Shown: piece by piece, positions 1 to 10,499 of the stretch | How the letters are laid out: each line of letters opens with the position of its first letter | Position numbering within the stretch: position 1 is the stretch's first letter | Assembly (NCBI GenBank): GCA_025504975.1 | Contig: JANUWI010000004.1 | Location: forward strand, 2,542,001-2,606,000 | Direction: 5' to 3' | Length of the DNA stretch: 64,000 nt | DNA from: Plenodomus lindquistii | Taxonomy: Eukaryota; Ascomycota; Dothideomycetes; Pleosporales; Leptosphaeriaceae | Program-made: the position numbers and the translations under genes | Notes under the pieces: generated by a model | What the model saw: only the letters and a program-made list of their open reading frames with translations | Databases searched by the model: none | Told to the model about the DNA's origin: nothing

Positions 1-152
1 GGCGATAGGTTGGTCTTTACGTTGGGGCTGGCATGCATCATCAAGTCCTGACAGCAGTAAAGTACTGTTAAGGAAACCATGGCTTTGTTATCCGGATGAT
101 GTAAGTGTACGATATCCTCGAAGCGAAGTGACAATCTCAGTGGCGTGCACAG

Positions 153-596
153 GTCTTTGCTGCGAAACGGGAACAACGGGAGCTTATGGTAACCGGACTC
201 TCTCTCAGCTTTCCTCTGTACCCCATACTCCATGGCTTCAATGTGACATTCGCGGTGGCTCGCGAGGTTAAACAAGGTTGGGGAAACAAAGTCACCCAAA
301 TAGCATATATCAATTTCGCTACGCAAGAAGAAGCGGCCGATGCTCGACGGATCATGCATGGGCAGACCATAATGGGTCATCGATTGGACGCGCAAATCTA
401 TCAAGTGCCCTTGAAATACCTAGGGAGAAGATCCTGGGACAAAGGCGCTCCAGGGGAGCATTATGGTGGACGTGATCGAGGCTCAGCAGTGAACACAAAC
501 TTCGAGTTCATGCAAGAAGAGGTATTTCGTAAAGCCAATCTGGGTATGAATGACAGGAAGCTTTGGGTCCCCAATCATCGATTTCGCTTGACGTAG
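153..596 (+). CDS. Partial protein C-terminus with RRM-like segment
   Basis: The frame is open from at least position 153 and ends at TAG 594-596. The central part (VTQIAYINFATQEEA...) resembles the RNP1 strand and second helix of an RNA-recognition motif, followed by a basic, Gly-rich tail. A GTAAGT at 101 and CAG ending at 152 could be an intron, which would put the true start upstream, possibly outside the window. Without the first half of the domain the RRM assignment is inference. It could also be a decayed copy. No partner gene is visible upstream. Confidence 0.35.
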   Translation, partial: VFAAKREQRELMVTGLSLSFPLYPILHGFNVTFAVAREVKQGWGNKVTQIAYINFATQEEAADARRIMHGQTIMGHRLDAQIYQVPLKYLGRRSWDKGAPGEHYGGRDRGSAVNTNFEFMQEEVFRKANLGMNDRKLWVPNHRFRLT

Positions 597-2217
597 CTGG
601 AAGCAGATCAAACTGGATTTATTTAAGGCAAAAGCTCATGCATCAACTATGTTTTTATGATTGCAATCAACGTTTTGCCTGAACTTGGAGCACGTCGTCA
701 TCGTGACGAATGAGAAACACCAGGAGAAACGGCAAGGCCTCGGTAGCCAGGATAGGCCAAATCGTGTACCCAGATCAAGTTGGAAGAACGGATCAGCAAC
801 CACCCAGTTGGTTCAGACAAGGCATTTTTCGCAGCGTGCTGCAAAGTTCTCAAACGCAAGACTGGGTGTGCTAGCGGCCAAACATTACGTTCAAATCACA
901 GACCTACATTTCACTCTTTTCATCAGAGCTTACGATGATGTTGTCATCGACTCGCCATCTCAGAGGCGTCGACCATACAGTACAGCACCAAATCTTGGAC
1001 CTTTGCATCCCAAATCCAGACTCAGCCAAGGTCCCTTCACCAGATTGATGTCATCCCTAGTGCCATATTGATCGTGTGTATGATGCAATCGCCTGAGGGC
1101 TCTTTTCACGAAGATTCCATCTTGCGACCCTTCCCGACACCACATGCCATCGAGAGCCTCTCGATACCCACATTGACCATCCACCAGCCTATCTGAACTC
1201 CGCCATCTTCTAGCACTCGAGGTACCGAATATTGATGGTATTGTTGACTCCTCTTGAGCTTAGCCCAAGTTTTGCTCAGCGGCAATATATGTACACATCT
1301 TCACGCGCTCGCTGGCCGTCAGTATCTTCGTGCAAACAAATTCATACCGCTGTGGGCCTTTCTTAGTTGCCAACTTCTCAAACGGTTGCCGGCAATCACT
1401 ATGGCGGATATCATGCCAGCGACGATGCACCCGAGACTATGAAAATCGGGGTTTTGAACCCGTCTGAAGGTACTCAAGAATATAGGTAGTAAGAAACCAC
1501 CTGGATAGGAAGCGAGCCGAGGAATTCAGGCTGCGGGTCTGGTGCGAGCGGGGGCGATATAATGATATCTATCAATTTACTCTTACAGCTCGAAAGCAGG
1601 CACACGTCCGCTCAGAGCCTTGCAATCGAAGCCTTAAATTCGTCGTCGACAACCTTCATAACCGCGCCGTAGAGTCCTCAAACAACCGTCCAATACCAAA
1701 GACTCTGCCGACCACCCTCCAATACTTCGCCGCATCATACCCACCACGCTATCGCACCTTTAGTCTCCATAGCAAGAGCACATGTCAGATAATTTCATAC
1801 AATACAGGTCTAAATTTGGCTAATATGAACTCATGTGGTCGTAACAGAACGCCTAAAATGCTAATACTACAACGCTCCTGTCCGGCCGCAACTGTGCCTC
1901 TTATAGCAAGCGAAAGGAAGACCCACCATGGTCGGTTAAATTCGCTCTTTGAGTCACAACGAGCACGGACAAGTATAGATCGAGAGTGTATAGCAGCGAG
2001 ATGAGAAACCAGTATTGCAGTAGTGATCCGACAGCAATCCGGGCAACATGAATGATATCCTCCATCAACTCGATCTCGGAATCTGCGCCCTGGGTCCCCT
2101 TCGTTTCCTCGATGCTGACGTGTAGGAGCGTTGCTGGTGTCGACGAATCTCTTTCATATCTACCCAAGTGGCATCTGTAAAGCCGTGGTGAAGGGGAAGC
2201 GCTTCAGCTGGGGTGTC
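597..2217. other. Intergenic, no gene seen
   Basis: Only short ORFs with unconvincing composition occur here (for example 661-1071 plus, 1901-2167 minus). I see no domain, tRNA or clear repeat. Confidence 0.5.
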
Positions 2218-2421
2218 TTAGCAAATGTGGTACGAATTGGAGCGGAAAGATGCGGTACTATTATGTGGTGTTTTCAACCTCCGGATAAACCAACGGGGTG
2301 TCAGACTTGTCAAGCGGGACCGAAGTGCCAAGCTGAGAACAGCCAACAAAACAGTAAGTAAGACTCCGAGTAACGTAAAGATAGCCTCTTTGGACCAGCC
2401 CGATCCCTGCGGAGCTTGCAA
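2218..2421 (-). CDS. Putative small single-pass membrane protein (weak)
   Basis: A 67-residue ORF with a short polar N-terminus, the motif GWSKEAI at residues 8-14, then a strongly hydrophobic stretch of about 18 residues ending in a basic tail (R-S-R ... R-R-L-K). The same GWS-[KT]-EAI lead-in followed by a membrane helix occurs in the minus-strand ORF at 3811-4122, which is the main reason to list it. The gene may have further exons. Family and function are unknown, and it could be a relic. Confidence 0.28.
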   Translation of the reverse strand: MQAPQGSGWSKEAIFTLLGVLLTVLLAVLSLALRSRLTSLTPRWFIRRLKTPHNSTASFRSNSYHIC

Positions 2422-3810
2422 AGCTTGTCGTTGGATTGGTTGGTGTGTGGCATTAGGGTCCCTGCCTTGTTCTATTTGTGCAAGTCAAAAACAGTGACAT
2501 GGAGACGAAGATCATTCGTTGGGTTATGAAGTGGGGCCGTACCGATGAACGTCATCGTGGGGATGGCGAGTGGGATTGAACTGATTCGCTGACAGCGAAG
2601 GACGGCACTGAGTAAACGTTGCACGGCAACGAAGTCCAAACGCCAACTGCGATTTGTGATGATCGAATGAGATTCACAAAAGCAAATTAGCTGCGAAGTC
2701 GAGATCGTCAAACCCGATTTTGGCGAGATGATCTTTTTCTTCAGAAGCTGTTACTACTTATGTGGTTTTGCGGCCGAGGTCACGATACCACACATGCACA
2801 TCCAGCCTTGCGATTGGCTGCATTGAACCGCTATGATTCGTCACAAAGGTGCCAAGTTGAGGATTGACCGGTAGCTTACCTTTGGTTCCTGGGCGTCAGC
2901 CGCCACATGTGCCTGAGCCTGCGGCTCCAAGGGTAGTCAAGACCTTACACGAGATCTATGAAAAGCGCAAGCCCTGTACAAACAACCAAACACAGCAGAC
3001 AGCAACCTCCCATCAAGCGAATGCAAGAAAAGCAAAAATTCACGAAAGAAACATCATGGTATCTGGAACGACGGAGACCAAGAATCTACAAGATCATGGA
3101 ATGAGATTCGTACCAAGTGCATCTGAAACACAAGGTAGGTGTGTGCATATGCTGCAAAAATACGCTGAGCAAGTAACATGCGTCCCGGGAAGTTGCGCAA
3201 TAGTGGCTTTTGAGAAGAATCGAGCCGGCGAAATTGGATGTTTCTTGCCTACAAGACCTGATCGTCTTTGCAGTTGAGGTACTAAGGTGAAGTACGTCTG
3301 CGCTGCTTCAACTAGGCCTTCTGCATGGAGTCAATGATATGGCTTGAGTATATCAACATATGTATGCATTATAGTGAGTCAGTTGGGTTTGCAAATGTTT
3401 TGGAAATACTAGCAACGCGCTTTTGTCAAGACCAGGAACAACAGCCATGTCACCTACTACGATTCTTCAAGAAAGGATCAGAATAATCAGACTCGTACAT
3501 TCCTACATACCCCATGCATAGACTTTCCTTCATACAGATACCACGCCGACGACAATGCAGACGCTGATGAGTATTATACTGAGGGGTAGAAAAAGGACTT
3601 CTGTCGACCTTCCCTGGGGCTCAAAGGGATGGGGCGGCAGGAGAGAGATTTAGACTAGGAAGTCCTCGTTGTCAATTCATGGTTTGGTCAATCCCCGCAA
3701 GATACATCTAGACCCGAACCTGTATTAACACCATTCACATGGAAGCCACTCTCGACCTCAATCGGTACGTGGACTCGCGACGTAAATCAACGTCGAGTGA
3801 GGCATGTTCC
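2422..3810. other. Intergenic, no gene seen
   Basis: Short ORFs only (2864-3277 plus is the longest, with no recognisable domain). No tRNA or simple repeat stands out. Confidence 0.5.
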
Positions 3811-4122
3811 TCAGATTCGCAAGTTCAGACCATGGACAGCCCGTTCGATCGCGTAGAGCAAATAGTTGCTCTTCATCTGAGGTCGATGAGTTGATAGCAA
3901 TGAAGTGGGATCAGGGTACACACCTTCTCTGGCTGATGCCTTCCTGTTCCTCCTCCATTTCTTGACGCATCCCTTGCAGTATAGTCCAATGAGTGAACAG
4001 AGAATCATCACGAACAGGCTGACCGTGGCGACGATGGCTTCGGTGGACCATCCTGTAGGAGCGGTTTGCGCATTTGTAGCCTCGATGGTGGCGATGGCGT
4101 CTGTCGGGATGCTTGTGTGCAC
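3811..4122 (-). CDS. Putative small single-pass membrane protein (weak)
   Basis: A 103-residue ORF. It has a polar Thr/Ala-rich N-terminus, GWSTEAI at about residues 23-29, a hydrophobic segment of about 20 residues, then a Cys/Lys/Arg-rich cytosolic-type stretch (KGCVKKWRRNRK). The lead-in and helix parallel the ORF at 2218-2421, suggesting two diverged members of one family 1.4 kb apart on the same strand. No function is known to me. Introns cannot be excluded. Confidence 0.33.
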   Translation of the reverse strand: MHTSIPTDAIATIEATNAQTAPTGWSTEAIVATVSLFVMILCSLIGLYCKGCVKKWRRNRKASAREGVYPDPTSLLSTHRPQMKSNYLLYAIERAVHGLNLRI

Positions 4123-5877
4123 ATTAGATGCTGTGGTGTATAGAAACGGTCAGTGTAAGACCAAGCCTTGGTCACCTCGGCTGATTACATGGCACAGTCC
4201 TTGTCTTCGAGCTCAAGATGATAAGGTGCGAAGCGATGGAGGCTCTGAACCCCCTTTGAGTCGCAGGGAACTGTGATTGGGGCTATCGCTCCGCGGAACC
4301 GACTAGGTAATGGTCTGAGAATAAATTGACGTGGCGCGAGGCCGTCTGGTTGGTGCAAGTGCAGACGAATTCCTTTGAGATGCTGTGCAGTGCGAATGTG
4401 TACAGTAGCTAGAGGTTGTCAAGCTCAACCAGAGCTCGGAATCTGACGAAACAAGCATGTGGATGCATTGGGTACGAGCTCTTATGTGTACAGCAATGCC
4501 CTGAACTGTCATACGCTAGTGTGTATAACTCGACTCCGCCTCAATTTGCGACTAAGTGTCAGGTAATCTCAACCAATGGAATAGCGGGCTGCCACATCTT
4601 GACGCGATATCACGTGGTTGAATTGTACTCGTACCCGCGATATCACGTGGTTGTCATCGCCCGTTCATGTGTTCCTACACGCGATTCGTCCCAACACCTC
4701 TTGGCGCTGCAAGAGCCTGTCACTCGACATTCACTGGTCGAGGCTGAGGCATCTCAAATCAACCCCGCACTAGCAACGCAATAATACATACACCAACCGG
4801 TCACGCCCTGAGATACAAGCCTGTGACGTGTATATGCATGGCTATCGAATCCTTCCATACACACGTGACAAGAGAATACAGGCAAGCAACGCGCTTCAGC
4901 GGCATTCGAATAGCGGATACGTCGACATGCAAAGGTTCTAGGCCTCAGGCCCCTTGCACCCCATTAGACTCTGGTGCGACGAGCATTCCATCTCTGACCA
5001 CGTTAACGATGAACCCCTGTTCCGCGACGTAGCGAGAAGGCGCTGTGAAGTACTTCTCTCTTCTGCCCAATACATGAACATGTTCGTACCCCTCACCAGA
5101 TCTCATGCGCTTGCCGCACCAATCGTATCAAAAACGAAGTCACAGCGAGGCCGAGAACCCCCAGTTCACAATATTTAAATATCAGAAAAGAAAAACGACT
5201 GGTGCTGGAGCAAACAGGACTGCAACAAGTGTTTGGACTCATGTATTTGCACATACACCCGACATAAAATCCCCAGCATAGACCACATACATACACATCT
5301 CCTTCTACTCATCCATACACCAAAGCAGTACCAAACCACCATCCCACCACCTCCATCTCTCTGCTCATCAAAAGAAGCACAAAAATCCAACATCCAGCCC
5401 GTCCGAAAACCCTCCCAGCGGACAGGTAAAACACAGCCAAAAAAAAACTATCTTCAAGACATTATCAAATAAAAAAGCCAAACAAGCAACCGTCTTCTCT
5501 GCTTTTCAAACTCGCTTTTACGCGCGCAAGAAAAGAGGAGTAATGGAAGCGTTGGGTTGGGAATGCGGAAGGGGCGGGGGTATACACATCCTGGTAGGTG
5601 TAGAAGGAATCGCAGTCTGCCACTGTTCCCACCCCAACAGCCCGGTAGGACGAAAGAGTAAAAAGAGAAACAGCCCGCTTCAAAATGCAAGGGAAAAGTA
5701 TAGTAACAAGTTACACCAGAAGAAGGGACATTCTCCTGCACAAAAAAAGGCAGATAAGAGACATGAACAAGAAGGGGGGTATGAAGAACCGCTATAACGT
5801 TTCTTCATGAATAACAAATCAGACACGAAGGTCCAGCCTCTTGGCCCAGCCTCAGTGCACGCAATCTCCTGGCAGGC
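4123..5877. other. Intergenic, contains the CACGTG repeat
   Basis: Apart from the duplicated CACGTG site, only short ORFs are present. The stretch from 5230 to 5800 is C/A- then A-rich and probably includes the 3' end of the minus-strand SH3 gene transcript. Confidence 0.45.
4603..4653. repeat. Two 18-bp direct copies of a CACGTG-bearing site
   Basis: The 18-mer CGCGATATCACGTGGTTG occurs at 4603-4620 and again at 4636-4653, a 33-bp period. Each copy contains ATCACGTG, which fits the RTCACRTG consensus of Cbf1-type bHLH factors. A further CACGTG lies at 4862-4867. No gene starts nearby with confidence, so a regulatory role is inference. Confidence 0.6.
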
Positions 5878-7825
5878 TTAGATAGCCATACCAGGTACCG
5901 GCTTGCGATTAACGATCGGCTGTGGCTGCTGGGGACCCTGTCCCATGCCCGCATTCGGGTTCATAGGGCTCATGCCTTGCGGAGGTCCCCTCCTGGCACC
6001 AGCCTGACTCGCAGAGTTACTTCTTGGTCGGCCATCCATCGGCGGCGGCGGCGCCATCATAGGCCCATTACTATTACTGCGTTGACGAGGTTGGGCAAAC
6101 TGTGGGTTTGGGGCGTTGCTGTTTGATCGACCGCGGTTGCTCTGCTGTGGGAAGTTGGGGTTCTGCATTTGGCGGGGGCCGGGGTTGTTGCGTCCATTCG
6201 GTAGTTGGGGCGAATTGCGACCGCTTCCTGGGGAAAGAGGATGAGGTTGTGGGACTCCGCCGGGGCCCATGGGGGAGCGGATTGGTGGGCCGCGCATCCC
6301 TGGGGGAGGGGGACCTTGACGGGGAGGACCGGTGCGAGGCTTGACGGAGTGCTTGGAGAGACAGGTTCGTGGAACTACACCTTGTTGGGAGCGGTCCATA
6401 CGGATACACAGCGCCTGTTCAGTCGCGTTAGTGGATTGTTTGAAGATGCGGAGTTGGGAATGATAGACTTACCCAACCATCATCGTACTCATGGAGCATG
6501 CGGACTAGCGCGCCAGCCTGAAGGTCAAGTTCGTCTGACATGGATGCCTTGAAGTCGAGCTGGACGCGGTGAACGTTGTCGGGACCAGGGCCAGGGCCAG
6601 GGCTCTGGGGACGGCCACCAGCGACGGCGCCAGCGATTGGAAGTGCAACGGTGGGAGCTGGGCCAGGTGAAGCAGGGAGCTCTTCAGTCTTCGCTGGGCT
6701 TGCCGGGGCGATTGGTTCATCGACAGGTTTGGGAGGTGGGGCAGGGAACTCGTTTGGACCTGGGCTCAACTCAGCGGCAGCGATCGCAGGAGCTGGGTTG
6801 GCAAAGTCCTTGCTCGGCTGCGTCGAGTGCAATGGCGAATTATTTGGTGGCGAGTCAGGAATACCAGCATGATGGGGCTCCACAGCGGCACTGTTACCGA
6901 AAGGATTGGCAGAAGGAGGCCCGGACCGAGCTGCGGGATCATCGAATGGGTTGACACTGGGAGCATTAGAAGCACCAGGACGTTCCCATGCGCTCAAGGG
7001 GCGCTCGTCTGACGGACCGCGATTGTGTGCTGAGGCTGCAACACCTCCTGCAGCTGCGACAGCGAGCAGGTTGCCTGTGTTCCTCTTTGGATCGTTGTTG
7101 AAGGTGGGGTCAAACTGGGTAACAGGCCGTAGGCTCAATCGTGGTGCTGTGGAGGCGGTTCGGTTGGTACGAATACTAGGCGCAGATGCAGCACCGACAT
7201 GGACCTGGGGAGGTGGTGGAGGAGCAGCATTGTCCAGGTCGATCTTCTCGTTCTCGGTCTGGGCGGCAGCCATTTGCTTCTTCTTGCGGCGGTAAAGCAG
7301 AAGGATACCCGTAAGGACAGCACAGAACGCGAGCAGAACACCTAGAGCGATTCCTGCCTTGGCTCCTCCAGACATGCCTTCGTCTTGTGAATCAGCCGCC
7401 GCAGAGGCCGTGGCAGAAATCGCAGCGGTAACAGATGCGATGCCTGCAGTTGCGGTGCTGGCAGCACTGGGTTTGGGCTCTTTGGTCGCTATCATAAGAG
7501 TAGATGCCTGGGTGACAGAGGGTCGCTCAGATTCCTCCGCATCATCGCTGCTCTCCTGGGTAGGTGAGGGCTTCCTCGTATGCGAAGTTGAGGTGACACG
7601 CCTCGTACTCGGGGGCGCTGGTTCGGGCTCTTCTGTGGGCTCTTCTGTAGGCTCGTCGTCCTCGGTAGAAGTGGTTGTTGGGCGGGGCCGTACCGCTGGT
7701 GGAACGAGTGTCCTCGGTGGCGGGCTGTCGTCGTCGCCCTCAGTCACGAATTGCGTGACCATGACCACTGGTGGATCACCGCGCTGTCGACGCACGATAT
7801 GTGCTTGCTGATGTTGGTGCGCCAT
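5878..7825 (-). CDS. Membrane-anchored SH3-domain protein (Fus1-like layout)
   Basis: Two exons, 7825-6473 and 6414-5878, with intron GTAAGT...CAG, give 629 residues. The N-terminus is rich in Pro, Thr, Ser and Glu. One membrane helix lies at about residues 152-176, followed directly by RRKKK. A long Pro/Ser/Ala-rich cytosolic linker leads to an SH3 domain at about 417-470, interrupted by the intron after the DDGW motif and ending VVPRTCLS. The C-terminal 150 residues are Pro/Gly/Asn-rich. The order extracellular Ser/Thr region, helix, linker, SH3 resembles yeast Fus1 and fungal cell-surface signalling adaptors; orthology is not established. No clear signal peptide is seen, so a short upstream exon is possible. 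Confidence 0.85.
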
Positions 7826-9380
7826 GGCGTTTACTGTCGCGGGTGCTGGTAGGAACGGTATTTGACGGGCAGAAGTGTATTAGGATTGTTGGTCGGCTCG
7901 ACTGGTGGTCTTTCGTATCGATGCAAATTAGTGGTCCAAAGCACCTCCTCTTCAATACGATTGTTGATCGTGGCGCAGATTACGTAGCATGCGCAAACAG
8001 GCCCCGTCGATTATTTACTCGAAGGGCGAGGAATGTGGCGAGGGAGCGCGACTGGCAGCGGAATGTTGCGTATACTTGGTACACGGTAGAAGCAATGAGT
8101 GGACTGTTTGGGGTGAATGAGCGAATGACGACTGGTCGCGCTCGATGAATGAAGGGCGAACGACGGCCTGGTCGTGGACAATGGGTGAATAATTAGAGAG
8201 TGAGACCTGTCAAGCGGCAGAGGGTGAAGGTGGGAGAAGCCAGCAACGACGCTGACACGAGGGCGGGCTGAGATCAAGGGAAACACGGCCTGAGGGAGCG
8301 AAACAGGGACGTGCCTGACCAACCGCGCAGCCGTCTACCATGGCGCTAGTAGGCTTAGCCTGAGCTGAGGCCCAGGTACCCGTTGGCTTTGATTGGGCGT
8401 ACCATGCAATTTCCTGGGGGGCGCGGGCGCTCGTGCTATTCTCTGTCTTCAGTCTGGCGGTGGATTTGCAGGAGGGCGGGCGCAAGACCCCTTGTCGAAG
8501 GTTATCAACGTGCCGGCAGTCTGAGATTGCACAAGACCCGTTGATCCGATCGCTCGCCATGACTTCATTGTCCTTTCCGCTGAATCCTGCGGATCTCCAG
8601 AAGATCATGGCTGTGGCTACGGTATCTGGCATTGCCAACGCGACCGCATTCCACTCCACCGGAGAGAGTGCTGATCCATCACACGACCAAGACAACCCAG
8701 TGTTGGAGAGGGTATACGTGCTATACCGATCATGTATAAATGCAGGGCAGGTCCTGCAACGCCGGTAATTGCACGCAGCAGTCAGACCATCAGGTGCGAA
8801 TGCAAGTCGCCGTAGGGCACATGCGAGGTGCTCGTCTGAGGCGGCAGCCGTCGAGTCGCAATTTCGGCGATCGTCGCTTGGTGGACGACACGGACAGGGC
8901 AGAGAAAGGTCACCTCCCGTGGATGCGGATGACACAATGATGATGAGACCGAAGGATGGTAGGGATTGATGTTGGTGGAGTAATCATACATATTGTGCCT
9001 TGAACCTTCTCACCTTCTTGTTGTTGCAAGTTGACAGCGCTTGGCATGGCACGCCGCTCCACACGGCCTGCTCCTTCCCCAGCAGGAGCCACAAAGGCAG
9101 AATGGAGCAGGCAGGCAAAACACAAACAAAACATGATACGACAAACTCTATAGTTTCTCTAGTTTATTACGTGCCACAAAGAATATACCAAGACATCGAT
9201 AGTTTTCATTTGGCGCGCCAGTTCAGTCGATGAAGCCCAGTTGCAGCCACACCAGCTCGCGTGCTCGCTTCCTGAACGCCACTCCACAAGCCAGCGCGCG
9301 CTTCTGCCCCCTGCAGCAAAAAGAAGCGCCACCTCCGCACTACAGCAACGACAGCGACCTCGAGGTCGCAAAAACAATGG
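7826..9380. other. Intergenic, promoter side of the SH3 gene
   Basis: No supported gene. A 241-codon minus-strand ORF (8210-8935) lacks any recognisable domain and has composition unlike the neighbouring genes; it may overlap the SH3 gene 5' leader. Confidence 0.4.
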
Positions 9381-9462
9381 TGCCCTCAGCCAGAATCGAA
9401 CTAGCGATCTTATCATAGCATTTTAATACTAGTGATACGCTTTACCACTAAGCCATGAGGGC
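9381..9462 (-). tRNA. tRNA-Thr(AGT) with a 10-nt intron
   Basis: Read on the minus strand, a full cloverleaf forms. Acceptor GCCCTCA pairs with TGAGGGC; the D arm is GCTT/AAGC; the anticodon stem TATCA pairs with TGATA; the T stem GCTAG pairs with CTGGC around loop TTCGATT. The discriminator is A. The anticodon loop is 17 nt instead of 7, so a 10-nt intron (TTAAAATGCT) sits after position 37, the canonical nuclear tRNA intron site. The loop start CT-AGT-A gives anticodon AGT, threonine. Confidence 0.93.
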
Positions 9463-10499
9463 GGTCGTGAGCCATGAGAAATGGAATTGAGATGACAAAA
9501 TTTCAAGATGTACAATATATATCCACTTTCATCTTCACGTTCACCAAAGGAAGGCGCGATGGGCGTGCCTTCCTTTCTAGGTTTTTGGGTCAGTGTGTTG
9601 GCATTGTTTGACGGTCCACAGTGGTGAAGTTCCCCGCTTCACGGTGAAATCCTTTCTCTTTGCAAAAACCACACTAGCACCTGCAACGCAGACCCCATAG
9701 ACTTTGAATTCATCTGAAGGTGTATCGCTGCGTTCACACATACACAGCAAGTCGTAGAGGACCGTACCCCTCTGCTTCCTCTATTCTATGTGTGGTGTAC
9801 ACCTTGTTCCGAATTGTCGGGGTCTTCCTACCCCCCTCACACCTCTGAGACAGGACATGAAGCTTAAATGGACTTCGCCTCGCAAATCTTCCATTTTTAA
9901 GCGTACCTACATACATACAGGCAACTATCCTAACGTCACATTAATCCCGTATTATAAAGCATTCTTCCGAGTGCATGCACGTCATTTTGTCTTCACCTGC
10001 ACGAAAGCTAGTATATGTTTTTACCCTTCAGTCTGTGGAGTAGCAAGCAGACGCCTTGTCAGAATAAGACCAGCGAATAAGAAATTTGTTCATACTCAGA
10101 GCATGCGAGGGCAACTGTTGCATGAGGCATGCGTTCACGAGAACTTAGTGATGAAACGCGTCGCAGTTGATGCTGAGGTGTACAAAAAACCAGATCGTAT
10201 GGACGCGCTACTACCCTTCAGTGTTTGACGCGTAGATACGCGAATATTCTCTTGATACCAGAGTTGTGACTACGTGGTATGTATGTCGAAGGCTGATTGC
10301 GACTTCTCACGCTGCATGCCAAGTGGGGCGAGCTAGTGGAGGAGCTACTGGCAGCCAGTCATCCATCACCAAACCACTTTTCTTCTCGTTTCAACATCCT
10401 TGACCATCAAGCGACAAAAGCAACGTTCAACGCGACTGCATACTGCGACGAACACGTGAGACCACCAAAACGAGGTTGACGGCAAGTGCTGTTCGTTGA
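9463..10499. other. Intergenic, no gene seen
   Basis: A 146-codon plus-strand ORF (9788-10228) has no recognisable domain. A CACGTG motif lies near 10455, about 45 bp before the Zn2Cys6 gene. Confidence 0.45.

Noticed and set aside
8210..8935. 241-codon minus-strand ORF upstream of the SH3 gene
   Set aside because: No domain, scattered Cys and Arg with no pattern, and it overlaps the likely promoter and leader of the SH3 gene. Probably a chance open frame in GC-rich sequence.
9788..10228. 146-codon plus-strand ORF before the Zn2Cys6 gene
   Set aside because: No domain or homology-like pattern; uneven composition and no conserved neighbour relation.
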